Of a stretch of DNA of 64,000 bases, positions 8,601 through 15,211 are shown in pieces. The DNA comes from Alphaproteobacteria bacterium (lineage in GTDB: Bacteria > Pseudomonadota > Alphaproteobacteria > UBA6615), in contig JANQOE010000021.1 of NCBI GenBank assembly GCA_028279245.1, positions 29,967 through 93,966 on the forward strand, written 5' to 3'. Under the pieces are notes generated by a model that was not told where the DNA came from, did not search any database, and saw nothing but the letters and a program-made list of their open reading frames with translations. The translations under genes and the position numbers were made by a program. How positions within the stretch are numbered: the first letter of the stretch is position 1; each line of letters begins with the position of its first letter.

Positions 8601-8897
8601 GCCGACACGAACCCCCCGGCCACTTTCATCAAACTCGATTAGGTCGACATGCGCACCGAGATTCTTTCGGGCCGACCCCAGGTCAGCTTCGATCGGCCTG
8701 TCGAAGACCACCGACAACACGCCATCTTCAGCTGCGGCAGTGTAGTCGACCGCGCTGTCCCAATCGAAGACCAACCGCAGAAAGTCATCATGCGGCCAGG
8801 CGCGAATCCGAACCCGGTCCGCTGCCGCCTGTGACGCGGCAAACGCCGCCACCGCAAGTGTAACGACCGTTGCAATGAGGGTTCCGCGGCGCCGCAT
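5619..8897 (-). CDS. Large secreted AMIN-like/TPR motility-associated protein (possible MotC-like role)
   Basis: The 1092-residue product has a cleavable signal peptide (MRRRGTLIATVVTLAVAAFA, cleavage likely near AAA-DR). Beta-rich repeats follow that look like AMIN domains: residues about 28-122 (RIRAWPHDDFLRLVFDW), 132-225 (FTRAVFDWPESVGYAV) and about 315-405 (KPWAKAVFTRSGWTWVIVD). A low-complexity Pro/Val/Glu linker lies between the second and third. From about residue 550 to 1050 it is helical with TPR-like repeats (FERSLGVLSAIARDE, PDAALEIFEDVIKQGHRRSRA). It is the last gene of a unit with two MotB-like genes. In Sinorhizobium the periplasmic motility protein MotC has MotE as its chaperone; motE is nearby, so a MotC-like role at the stator is a reasonable inference, not proven. 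Confidence 0.8.
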   Translation of the reverse strand: MRRRGTLIATVVTLAVAAFAASQAAADRVRIRAWPHDDFLRLVFDWDSAVDYTAAAEDGVLSVVFDRPIEADLGSARKNLGAHVDLIEFDESGRGVRVGLLKDYSVRHFVLNGSVVVDLVSPVQAADPEEISTVAVRLGEHDTFTRAVFDWPESVGYAVDVDDGAVTIRFDESAQFDLAAINGRSAGVRSAKADGEGSVMLTVPEGAEIRHFRDGPRIAVDVVHPASAPAELPVAAAPVPKVTVEAVPGVTSPSDGRPAFGPPRKIGPAGPADVASETEILTELEPAVRVETEPAAEEEIAATSSSTPIIPVAFEPKGDGGVFRFDGGKPWAKAVFTRSGWTWVIVDRVGRVNVPRLRIETQGVLEDLEQLPHDGATVLRFRAAAGINPVAIDDGEDWLLDVAERPLHPLIELIGDVNSQAGRPQYVFQLDAGAAGRPLTLGDPEIGDELQIVPVTPAGHGVAPAQRSVDLEILASAQGIVLVPRRDAVDVRLAAGGLAIDSGSDTPLHLTTAEQRIAYFNEGEDLLPRLFLFEEWRSDDEPDFNLKKQSLQQAVVNSWEDGRDERRMDLARFFFAHGMFERSLGVLSAIARDETEVSNSPDFLAMRGASRLLLGDLEGAALDLNNSVLDDEPELGLWRAALLAESGESLSAAVGLRKGHPYASRYPDSLRVRFALLGADIGLRVEEPGVARSWLASLDASPLQAEEASLVRVLDGKALLLEGEPDAALEIFEDVIKQGHRRSRAIAMLGRTELLLERGDLTIEQAIEALESVRFVWRGDSIEFGVLRRLGELQIDFGSVQEGMQTLKRATSNFEQHPHVGELTARMQEVFEELFLSGEADELAPVKAIALFNEFRELTPPGEAGDKMIRQLADRLASVDLLDQAAGLLQHQVEFRISDPAEKAAVGVRLAGLRLLDRQPAAALEALDGTRAPVLPEDLGYERQIVRARALAEIGQIEDALSLLELTPTEEAARLRASVLWDIQDWSRAALALGDLVVASDELTENQARDVLRRAIALLLDGQSEGLEQMRRDFGVAMLNTPYAIDFRIVTSSQGSPADIQAAVRRVASVDDFQDFIEQYRGRIAGGAAPAS

Positions 8898-9550
8898 CAG
8901 TCCACCACTCCCGCGTCCAGGAGGATCAAATCGATCGTCCGAACCTTGGCGCGGCGCTCGAGCCCCGTGACCTGCACGAGTGTCTTTGCCGGCCGCCGGA
9001 AGCCAGCACTTCGAAGCGCCGACTCAAGCGCGTTCGCCCGCGCCAAACTGCTGCCGAGACTCTCCGTTCCGGCACTCCGCGAATAGGCGACCACCGCCAC
9101 CGCGTTCCGGAGACCAGCCAGCACACCGCTCATCTCGAAAGCGAGTCGCCGCCCTTCGGCAGTCAACCTTGATCCGCGATCATCAAACAGCGCGGCCGTC
9201 GGCAGCGAAATGACCACCTGGTCGTCGTCGAGCCTGACAGTGGCACTATCGAAACCCTCAACCCGCGCGACCTGCCGTTCGAGCAAGGCCGACAAATACG
9301 GCAGGCTCTGCCCGGGTTGCACCTGGGTGACCGGGATGTTGCGCTCGGCTTGCGGACGCGAGGCAACCGCCTCATCGTCCTGAACGTAGGCGCGGCGCGA
9401 CAAAGCATCCACCGCCCCCTCCCAACGGTCCGAATCAACCTCTGCCATCGCAAACATCATCACGAAGAAGGCAAGCAGCACAGCCGCCAGGTCAGCAAAA
9501 GTAATCAGCCAGCGCGGGCTACTGTCGCCAGCGGGCTCAAGCGGCGTCAT
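8897..9550 (-). CDS. MotB-like stator protein (second of a tandem pair)
   Basis: The 217-residue product resembles a short MotB. A single N-terminal membrane helix follows a Pro/Arg segment (RWLITFADLAAVLLAFFVMM, about residues 13-32), with an Asp in FADL at the position of the proton-binding Asp of MotB. The C-terminal part is a weak OmpA-like domain (residues about 110-215: LFDDRGSRLTAEGRRLAFEM, then SLARANALESALRSAGF), lacking several usual peptidoglycan-binding residues. It overlaps the upstream MotB-like gene by 4 bases and the TPR gene by 1 base. The only motA in the window is 41 kb away at 50351. Confidence 0.8.
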   Translation of the reverse strand: MTPLEPAGDSSPRWLITFADLAAVLLAFFVMMFAMAEVDSDRWEGAVDALSRRAYVQDDEAVASRPQAERNIPVTQVQPGQSLPYLSALLERQVARVEGFDSATVRLDDDQVVISLPTAALFDDRGSRLTAEGRRLAFEMSGVLAGLRNAVAVVAYSRSAGTESLGSSLARANALESALRSAGFRRPAKTLVQVTGLERRAKVRTIDLILLDAGVVD

Positions 9551-10179
9551 GGCCGGCCCTCGTCCACCCGCACCCGAAACACGATCTCTACGCCGCCCGG
9601 CACACCGCCCTCGAGCCCAACGGCTAGACGGTTTCGCTCGATCCCGGCGGCGACCAGTGCCCGCCCAACGGCGACGGTGCGATCAACACCCAGCTCGCTA
9701 TTACCGAAGTCATCGACCAGCGTCTCCGGCCAGAATTCGACGCCCGGGACCCGGACCGACAGGGCGTCTGCAATGATGTCCGCAACGTCGACTAGGCCCG
9801 GTTGCGGTTCGGCGGACCCACCCTCGAACAGATGCTCGGCAGCCAAGCCCAGGCTCACCCGGTTGCCAACCCGCCGCAGCTCAAAACGATCGATCCCAAT
9901 GGCCGTACGCAGCGCCAGGTCCAGTGTACTCTCAAGCTTCTCGGCACCGAGAATCTGGCCGCTCAGCGACCCGAATTCACGGCGTTCGCCGAGCAGGTCA
10001 GTCGTCCGGAAGGTCGCGCTCAGGCTGCCTAGAACAACCTGTGTGCGATTGATCTCAAACTTGGAGATAGAGCCGAGCAGCGCGAAGAAGGCAAGGAGCA
10101 GCAGAAACAGTGTGAGGATCGGTAGTAGATCTGCACGCCGTCTCCGGTGCCCGGTAACCGGTTCCGGATGTAGGATCAT
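9547..10179 (-). CDS. MotB-like stator protein (first of a tandem pair)
   Basis: The 210-residue product has an Arg-rich start (GHRRRRADLL) and one membrane helix (LLPILTLFLLLLAFFALLGS, about residues 18-37). The ADLL Asp sits just before the helix, as in MotB. The C-terminal half is a diverged OmpA-like fold (LFEGGSAEPQPGLVDVADII, then ELGVDRTVAVGRALVAAGI). It differs clearly from its downstream neighbour, so this is not a recent duplication. cheY lies 22 bases upstream in the same direction. The pair may form a heteromeric MotB. Confidence 0.75.
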   Translation of the reverse strand: MILHPEPVTGHRRRRADLLPILTLFLLLLAFFALLGSISKFEINRTQVVLGSLSATFRTTDLLGERREFGSLSGQILGAEKLESTLDLALRTAIGIDRFELRRVGNRVSLGLAAEHLFEGGSAEPQPGLVDVADIIADALSVRVPGVEFWPETLVDDFGNSELGVDRTVAVGRALVAAGIERNRLAVGLEGGVPGGVEIVFRVRVDEGRP

Positions 10180-10200
10180 AACCCACTCCGGGACAACGGA

Positions 10201-10587
10201 TCAGAAATTGCCGATAACCGAGCTCATCTTCTGCTTCAGCGTCGCGGCGTTGAAGGGCTTGACGATGTAGTTCGAAACGCCGGCTTCCTTCGCTGCGACA
10301 ACGTTCTCGGTCTTGCTTTCGGCAGTGACCATGATGAACGGAAGCGACTTGAGCTTATCGTCGGACCGAACTTCCTTGAGCAGTTGCAGGCCGGTCATTG
10401 GCTCCATGTTCCAGTCGGAAATGACCAATCCGAAGTCCTTCTGCCGAAGCTTCTGCAGAGCGCTACCGCCGTCGCTCGCTTCGTCGACATTGTTGAAACC
10501 CAACTGCTTCAACAGGTTCCGGATAATGCGAAGCATTGTTTTGTAGTCGTCCACAACAAGGACCGACATGTTCAGATCGACGGACAT
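10201..10587 (-). CDS. cheY: Chemotaxis response regulator CheY
   Basis: CheY-P binds FliM to change motor rotation. I start it at the ATG at 10587 (128 residues, MSVDLNMSVLVVDDYKTM) because GGAGAG lies just before it; a longer frame exists. It is a single receiver domain with acidic pair D13/D14, phospho-acceptor D58 (VISDWNM), the Thr in FIMVTAES and the Lys in YIVKPFN. It is followed by the two MotB-like genes. A second cheY lies in the cheA operon at 60946. Confidence 0.93.
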   Translation of the reverse strand: MSVDLNMSVLVVDDYKTMLRIIRNLLKQLGFNNVDEASDGGSALQKLRQKDFGLVISDWNMEPMTGLQLLKEVRSDDKLKSLPFIMVTAESKTENVVAAKEAGVSNYIVKPFNAATLKQKMSSVIGNF

Positions 10588-10662
10588 GGCTCTCTCCTTC
10601 ATCGCCGGCGGCTCCAGCGCCTGAGGCCACCTGGGGCGAATTCACCACAACCCAGTAAAACC

Positions 10663-10670
10663 TTGGTTAA
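10663..10670 (-). promoter_or_regulatory. Possible CtrA half-site before cheY
   Basis: Read on the minus strand this is TTAACCAA, seven of eight bases of the TTAACCAT half-site. It lies 76 bases upstream of the cheY start, in the gap between motE and cheY. This suggests that cheY and the MotB-like/TPR genes may have their own promoter. The evidence is weak. Confidence 0.3.
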
Positions 10671-10680
10671 CCTGCGGAAA

Positions 10681-11463
10681 CTAACCGCTCGGCAGCTCCA
10701 GTTCCTGACGCTGGGCAAGCTCGGAAGTCACCTCCCGGGCCCGGGCGGGTTCCATCGCCGCCAACACCGGCGCCATGCTCCGCTCCTTCATCCGCTCCAT
10801 GATTGAGAGCAGCACATCCATCTCCAATTCCTGGAGAATCCGGGCGGCGTCCTTGGGCTTCATGGTTTCGTAGATCTTAACGAGGCTCTCCAACTCGGCC
10901 TCTTCCTGCTCGTCATGCAGGCGAACCAGGGCCTCGATCTCCGATCGCAATTGCTTGAGTTCGCCGATCTTGTCGTCGACGCGCTGTTCCGCCGCTTGCA
11001 AAAGGCCCTCGCGTAGGCCGAGTTCCCGCTCCCACCCTTCGAGATCCTCACGGCGCTTGGCAAGCTCCGTCAGCACCTCGACTTCGGCGGCCGAAAAGGT
11101 CGGCGCGCCGACCAAATCTGGCAGCGGCAACGAGGGACCAGCTGCCGCACCGTGCCCGTCGTCAGCATGTGCGTCGTGCCCCGACCCATCGTCCCCATGG
11201 CCTTCGCCATGCGAATCGGCACCGGACTCCGCGTCATGTGAAGCATCGCCGTCGCCATGCTCTTCCTTTGGCTCGGCGTCTTTCTCGCCACCGGCCGGCA
11301 CCACCAGCTGCAGCAGCGAGGATTGGGCCTCAGCTTCGTTGGTGAGGGAGACGCTAATATCCGTCCACAGCTCGCCGGTGCGCAACGCCAGTGTCAGCGA
11401 TGCGGCCGCGATTGTGACCGGAAGGATCCTCAATGGCCCGACAGCCAGGCGGGATCGCGCCAC
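10681..11463 (-). CDS. motE: Motility protein MotE (MotC chaperone family, MgtE-N-like domain)
   Basis: The 260-residue product starts with GTG overlapping the previous stop (TAGTG). It has one N-terminal hydrophobic helix (about residues 10-28) and a linker very rich in His, Asp and Gly (about residues 68-107). A long coiled coil (about 118-190) leads into a C-terminal MgtE-N-like domain (KIYETMKPKDAARILQELEM, then MERMKERSMAPVLAAMEP). In Sinorhizobium, MotE is a periplasmic chaperone for MotC. The position after fliL-fliM-DUF6468 supports a motor role. The His/Asp linker could bind metal. Confidence 0.85.
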   Translation of the reverse strand: MARSRLAVGPLRILPVTIAAASLTLALRTGELWTDISVSLTNEAEAQSSLLQLVVPAGGEKDAEPKEEHGDGDASHDAESGADSHGEGHGDDGSGHDAHADDGHGAAAGPSLPLPDLVGAPTFSAAEVEVLTELAKRREDLEGWERELGLREGLLQAAEQRVDDKIGELKQLRSEIEALVRLHDEQEEAELESLVKIYETMKPKDAARILQELEMDVLLSIMERMKERSMAPVLAAMEPARAREVTSELAQRQELELPSG

Positions 11464-11858
11464 TAGCCGAAGCCTCGCAATCCACGCGCCGGCGCATCCA
11501 GTTCAGTGGACTGCGCGCCGCTCTCGCTCGTCGCCCGGCGGCCCGAGCGGATAAGCCCATCAAGGCGGCCAGCCAAGCCATCACCCCGGTCCAACATGAA
11601 GGACAACTCGTCCCGCAGTTCCTTCGCCCGGTCGATCCTTCCTTCCAGGTCGGCTTGCCGTTCACCCGCGCTTTCCTTCAGTGCCACAATACCCGCCTCG
11701 GTGCGGACCGCCGCCGCGCTGAATTCGGCGACCAGCTTCTCGAACTCCGCCCGACTCGTCCTCAGATGGCCAAGCTTCCGATTGAGGATCACCGCATAGA
11801 AGATGGTCACCACCAGCAGCCCGGCGACGAGGAGATCAATCATCGTGGCCGCGGTCAT
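11463..11858 (-). CDS. DUF6468-type membrane-anchored coiled-coil protein
   Basis: The start is the ATG at 11858, overlapping the fliM stop by 4 bases (ATGA), giving 131 residues. An N-terminal membrane helix (MIDLLVAGLLVVTIFYAVIL, about residues 6-25) is followed by a short basic stretch and a coiled coil (TSRAEFEKLVAEFSAAAVRT, then RAKELRDELSFMLDRGDGLA). It matches the alphaproteobacterial family of unknown function found between fliM and motE. A structural or stator-associated motor role is inferred from position only. Confidence 0.75.
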   Translation of the reverse strand: MTAATMIDLLVAGLLVVTIFYAVILNRKLGHLRTSRAEFEKLVAEFSAAAVRTEAGIVALKESAGERQADLEGRIDRAKELRDELSFMLDRGDGLAGRLDGLIRSGRRATSESGAQSTELDAPARGLRGFG

Positions 11859-12943
11859 CCGGTAACCTGTTCGCGGTTTTTCGTGCCGATCTGCACCGCG
11901 ATGTTGCCGTTCTTGCGGCCCAGCGTGCCGCTGAACATCGACACATCGCCGCAATGCAGGCTGACATCGCTATCCGGCGGGCTGTTGAGCAGCAGCCGCG
12001 ATCCCACCTGCAGACTAATGATCTGGCTAAGTGGCAGCGTTTGCTCGTCCAGCACCGCTGTCAGGTCGACGTCCGTGCCCCACAGCTCGGAGGCAAGGTG
12101 AGTCTCCCAAATCGAGTCGCGGCCGAACTTCTCACCCATGAACATCTGCAAGAGCAGTTCACGAACCGGCTCCAGCGTCGCATAGGGCAGCATGAGTTCG
12201 AGTTTGCCACCACGATCCTCCATATCGATCCGGAGGTGGGTGACGATACCAGCATTGGCGGGGCGGGCGATTGTTGCAAATCGCGGGTTTGTCTCAAGGC
12301 GGTCGAACGCGAAGTTGACCGGGCTCAGCGGCGCGAACGCGGCGCCGAGATCCAGCAGCACAACCTTGACCATTCGCTCGACCAAACTACGCTCGATCGT
12401 CGTATACGGGCGGCCTTCGATACGCATCGCCGCGGTACCGCGGCGTCCACCCAGCAACACGTCGACAATCGAATAGATCAGCGAACTGTCGACGGTCATC
12501 AGACCGTAATTGTCCCATTCCTCCGCCTGGAACACACCGAGCATCGCGGGAAGTGGGATCGAGTTCAGATAGTCACCGAAGCGGATCGACTGGATACTGT
12601 CGATACTCACCTCGACATTATCGCCCGTGAAGTTCCGCAAGGACGTGCTCATCATCCGAACGAGGCGGTCATAGACCACCTCCAGCATCGGCAGGCGTTC
12701 GTAGTTGACGAGCGCGCTGTTGATGATGGCCTGCACACCCTGGTCATCGCCAAAGCCGGTGTCGTTGTCAAAACCCAGCAGACTGTCGATTTCATCCTGG
12801 TCGAGGACGCGATCGGTACCGCCGCCGCCATCCGCCATTTCGGCGGCGTCGCCGGCCTCCTCGTCGTCATCATCTCCGGCCATGGCCTCCCATTGGGCGG
12901 CCATATCCTCATCGGAGAGTTGTTCTTCTTCTTCGTCAGCCAT
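11855..12943 (-). CDS. fliM: Flagellar motor switch protein FliM
   Basis: FliM is the middle C-ring protein and binds CheY-P. The 362-residue protein has the CheY-binding N-terminal motif (VLDQDEIDSLLGF, about residues 46-58), but it is preceded by a highly acidic extension of about 45 residues. The CheC-like middle domain follows (LPMLEVVYDRLVRMMSTSLRNF, LPAMLGVFQAEEWDN), then the SpoA domain at the end (LPLSQIISLQVGSRLLLN, FSGTLGRKNGNIAVQIG). It lies between fliL and the DUF6468 gene. Confidence 0.96.
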   Translation of the reverse strand: MADEEEEQLSDEDMAAQWEAMAGDDDDEEAGDAAEMADGGGGTDRVLDQDEIDSLLGFDNDTGFGDDQGVQAIINSALVNYERLPMLEVVYDRLVRMMSTSLRNFTGDNVEVSIDSIQSIRFGDYLNSIPLPAMLGVFQAEEWDNYGLMTVDSSLIYSIVDVLLGGRRGTAAMRIEGRPYTTIERSLVERMVKVVLLDLGAAFAPLSPVNFAFDRLETNPRFATIARPANAGIVTHLRIDMEDRGGKLELMLPYATLEPVRELLLQMFMGEKFGRDSIWETHLASELWGTDVDLTAVLDEQTLPLSQIISLQVGSRLLLNSPPDSDVSLHCGDVSMFSGTLGRKNGNIAVQIGTKNREQVTG

Positions 12944-12947
12944 GGGC

Positions 12948-13475
12948 CTACTGAATCAACATCTCTTTGAACAGGACATCGCGGACTTCGGCGGGATAGG
13001 CAGCCGCATTGACGCGGAGGAGCAACTCCTCCCGCAGTCGGTAGATGCCGGCCGAACCTTTGAGGTCCTCAATCCGGAGTTCGCGCAGGTAGACCTGAAA
13101 GTTGTCGACGATACGCGGCAAAACCTGCTCCAAATGCGCAATGTGCGCCTCATCGCCCAATTCCAGGGACACGACGATTTTCAGAAAGTTTACCCGCCGA
13201 CCAGCCGTATTCAGATTAACCAGCATCTGCGGCAGGTCGTAGTAAACGGAAGGGGCAACCTCCTCGACCTCGGCAACCTCTTCTTCCTCACCTTCGACCG
13301 GTTCGTCACCGCCCATCAGGAAGAAAAACGCACCACCGCCCGCCAACAACAGGACGACCGGCAGGACGAGAAGAACAAGTTTCTTCCCGCTTAGCTTCTT
13401 CTTCTTCGGAGCCTCTGCATCCTCTTCTTCCGATTCAGCTTCGGCGCCCTGATTCTGGTCTTTCTCGTCGGCCAT
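12948..13475 (-). CDS. fliL: Flagellar basal body-associated protein FliL
   Basis: FliL is an inner-membrane protein that surrounds and supports stators. The 175-residue product has an acidic cytoplasmic N-terminus with a KKKK stop signal, one membrane helix (LVLLVLPVVLLLAGGGAFFF, about residues 33-52) and a periplasmic FliL domain (YYDLPQMLVNLNTAGRRVNF, LRIEDLKGSAGIYRLREELL, and a VLFKEMLIQ end). It heads the fliL-fliM-DUF6468-motE unit, divergent from flgF. Confidence 0.95.
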   Translation of the reverse strand: MADEKDQNQGAEAESEEEDAEAPKKKKLSGKKLVLLVLPVVLLLAGGGAFFFLMGGDEPVEGEEEEVAEVEEVAPSVYYDLPQMLVNLNTAGRRVNFLKIVVSLELGDEAHIAHLEQVLPRIVDNFQVYLRELRIEDLKGSAGIYRLREELLLRVNAAAYPAEVRDVLFKEMLIQ

Positions 13476-13543
13476 TCACTCTGCATTCTGAGAAGACGGA
13501 TTGCCGCCAATACTTTCGTCTGAAGAGACTACGAAACGTTCAG

Positions 13544-13558
13544 TTAAGATTGTCTTGA
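13544..13558. promoter_or_regulatory. Near-match CtrA box before fliL (TTAA-N7-TTGA)
   Basis: TTAA-GATTGTC-TTGA differs by one base from the TTAA-N7-TTAA pattern and lies 69 bases upstream of the fliL start in the fliL/flgF divergent gap. It is a plausible CtrA site for the fliL-fliM unit. Confidence 0.4.
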
Positions 13559-13570
13559 ATCCCCGGCATC

Positions 13571-13585
13571 CGGCAAAGTCTGCCG
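13571..13585. promoter_or_regulatory. FlbD-type inverted repeat upstream of flgF
   Basis: CGGCAAAGTCTGCCG has perfect 5-bp arms (CGGCA/TGCCG). Its centre is about 85 bases upstream of the -24 GG of the flgF sigma-54 promoter, a typical enhancer distance. It is one of the best members of the repeated motif described in the findings. Confidence 0.6.
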
Positions 13586-13660
13586 GAACATCCTGACCCG
13601 CGACCCCGCAGAGCCCAGCCCGCGGCAGGCTAAACCACTGAAAACAAACGACGTTGCCCG

Positions 13661-13677
13661 CTGGCACGCCCCCTGCA
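13661..13677 (+). promoter_or_regulatory. Sigma-54 promoter of flgF-flgG-flgA-flgH
   Basis: CTGGCACGCCCCCTGCA matches the sigma-54 -24/-12 consensus, with GG (13663-64) and GC (13675-76) exactly 10 bases apart. Transcription would start near 13688, only about two bases before the flgF ATG at 13690, so the message would be almost leaderless. Confidence 0.75.
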
Positions 13678-13689
13678 TATCGACCGGGC

Positions 13690-14409
13690 ATGAGCAGCAC
13701 GTCCACCATCGCCCTGTCGCACCAATTGGCGCTTCGTAACCAATTGGACATCATAGCGAACAACATCGCCAACAGTTCGACCGCCGGTTTCCAAGGGCAG
13801 CGGATCCTGTTCCAAGAGTTCCTCGCCAAAACCGAGACCGGGGACAAGATCGCCTATGTGCAGGACATCGGCACTGTACGCGACACCAGCGCCGGACCGA
13901 TCGAGCCCACCGGCAATCGGCTGGACGTGGCCATTCAGGGCGAAGGCTATTTCGTCGTCGAGAATGACGAAGGCACCTTCTACACCCGGAACGGATCCTT
14001 CCGGCTGGACCCGGATGGTCAGCTGACCACCCGTGACGGCGCCGCGGTCCTAGGTGAAGGAGACGTCCCGTTCGTCTTCGCGCCGGGCGAGAAGGACATC
14101 CAGATCAGCCGGAATGGTGTTGTTTCCACTGAGAATGGTGTCATCGGCCGCTTGCGAATCGTCTCGTTCGAGAATGAGCAAGCCATGACCGCCGTCGGCA
14201 ATGGCCTGCTGAAGACCGATCAACCGGTCACGGAAGTGCCTAACTCAATCTTCGTTCAGAACGCCATCGAGACCGCCAACACCCGCCCGGTAATCGAGAT
14301 CACCCGCATGATCGAGGTTCTGCGGTCGTACCAAAGCGCATCGCGCGTGGTTCAATCCGAGGATGACCGCGTCAAGCGGGCCATCCAGTCCCTGACAAGA
14401 AACGCCTAG
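13690..14409 (+). CDS. flgF: Flagellar proximal rod protein FlgF
   Basis: FlgF is a proximal rod subunit. I choose the ATG at 13690 (239 residues, MSSTSTIALSHQLALRNQLD), which gives the normal family N-terminus; an upstream start would lie ahead of the promoter. The rod motif LDIIANNIANSSTAGFQGQR, the IQGEGYFVVENDEGTFYTRN core and the C-terminal VIEITRMIEVLRSYQSASRV are all present. There is no clear ribosome-binding site, which agrees with the near-leaderless transcript predicted from the sigma-54 promoter. Confidence 0.95.
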   Translation: MSSTSTIALSHQLALRNQLDIIANNIANSSTAGFQGQRILFQEFLAKTETGDKIAYVQDIGTVRDTSAGPIEPTGNRLDVAIQGEGYFVVENDEGTFYTRNGSFRLDPDGQLTTRDGAAVLGEGDVPFVFAPGEKDIQISRNGVVSTENGVIGRLRIVSFENEQAMTAVGNGLLKTDQPVTEVPNSIFVQNAIETANTRPVIEITRMIEVLRSYQSASRVVQSEDDRVKRAIQSLTRNA

Positions 14410-14417
14410 AGGAAGCC

Positions 14418-15203
14418 ATGAGAGCACTCAGCATCGCGGCAACCGGCATGTTGGCCCAACAGCTCAACGTTGAGGTCATCTCCAACAATATCGCGAACAT
14501 GAACACGACCGGCTTTCGCCGGCAGCGTGCCGAGTTCCAGGACCTGCTCTACCAATCCCAACGCCGGGTCGGCTCAACCTCGTCGGACAGCGGCACGGTC
14601 GTGCCGGCCGGCGTGCAAATCGGCTTGGGTGTCAAAACAGCGGCAGTTTACACGATCGCCTCTCAGGGCAACCTGAACTCCACCGAAAACCCGCTGGATC
14701 TGGCGATCAGCGGCCCCGGCATGTTCCAGGTAACGCTGCCGAACGGCACCACCGCCTACACCCGGGCCGGGTCTTTTCAGTTGAGTGCGACTGGTGAGGT
14801 CGTGACAGCCGACGGCTACACCGTCGCGCCCGGTATCACCGTCCCCACCAACGCGACCCAGATCACCGTCAACGACAGCGGCCAAGTCCTGGTGAAGGTG
14901 ACTGGCGTCGCTGGCGAACAGAATGTCGGCCAGTTGCAGCTAGCGAGCTTCGCCAATGTCGCCGGCCTGCAAGCGATAGGTGACAACCTCTTCGAGGAAA
15001 CAGCCGCTTCCGGAACGCCGACCACCGGCAATCCGGCATCAACCGGGTTTGGCGACATCATCCAGGGCTTCCTGGAGACATCGAACGTCAACACTGTTTC
15101 AGAGATTACCAATCTGATCACGGCGCAGCGCGCCTACGAGATGAACTCGAAGGTCATCCAGACCGCCGACGACATGCTCGATTCAGTTAACCGGCTCCGG
15201 TGA
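14418..15203 (+). CDS. flgG: Flagellar distal rod protein FlgG
   Basis: FlgG forms the distal rod. The 261-residue protein begins MRALSIAATGMLAQQLNVEV with ISNNIANMNTTGFRRQRAEF, and has the LDLAISGPGMFQVTLPNGTT core and the C-terminal SEITNLITAQRAYEMNSKVI followed by QTADDML. Length and motifs are standard. It follows flgF after 8 bases, with AGGAAGCC before the ATG. Confidence 0.97.
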   Translation: MRALSIAATGMLAQQLNVEVISNNIANMNTTGFRRQRAEFQDLLYQSQRRVGSTSSDSGTVVPAGVQIGLGVKTAAVYTIASQGNLNSTENPLDLAISGPGMFQVTLPNGTTAYTRAGSFQLSATGEVVTADGYTVAPGITVPTNATQITVNDSGQVLVKVTGVAGEQNVGQLQLASFANVAGLQAIGDNLFEETAASGTPTTGNPASTGFGDIIQGFLETSNVNTVSEITNLITAQRAYEMNSKVIQTADDMLDSVNRLR

Positions 15204-15211
15204 GGTTTGGC

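Noticed and set aside
7674..8642. Long open frame antisense to the TPR gene, and similar long antisense frames throughout
   Set aside because: They follow from GC-rich codon bias on the opposite strand, have Arg/Ser/Pro-rich composition and show no family resemblance.
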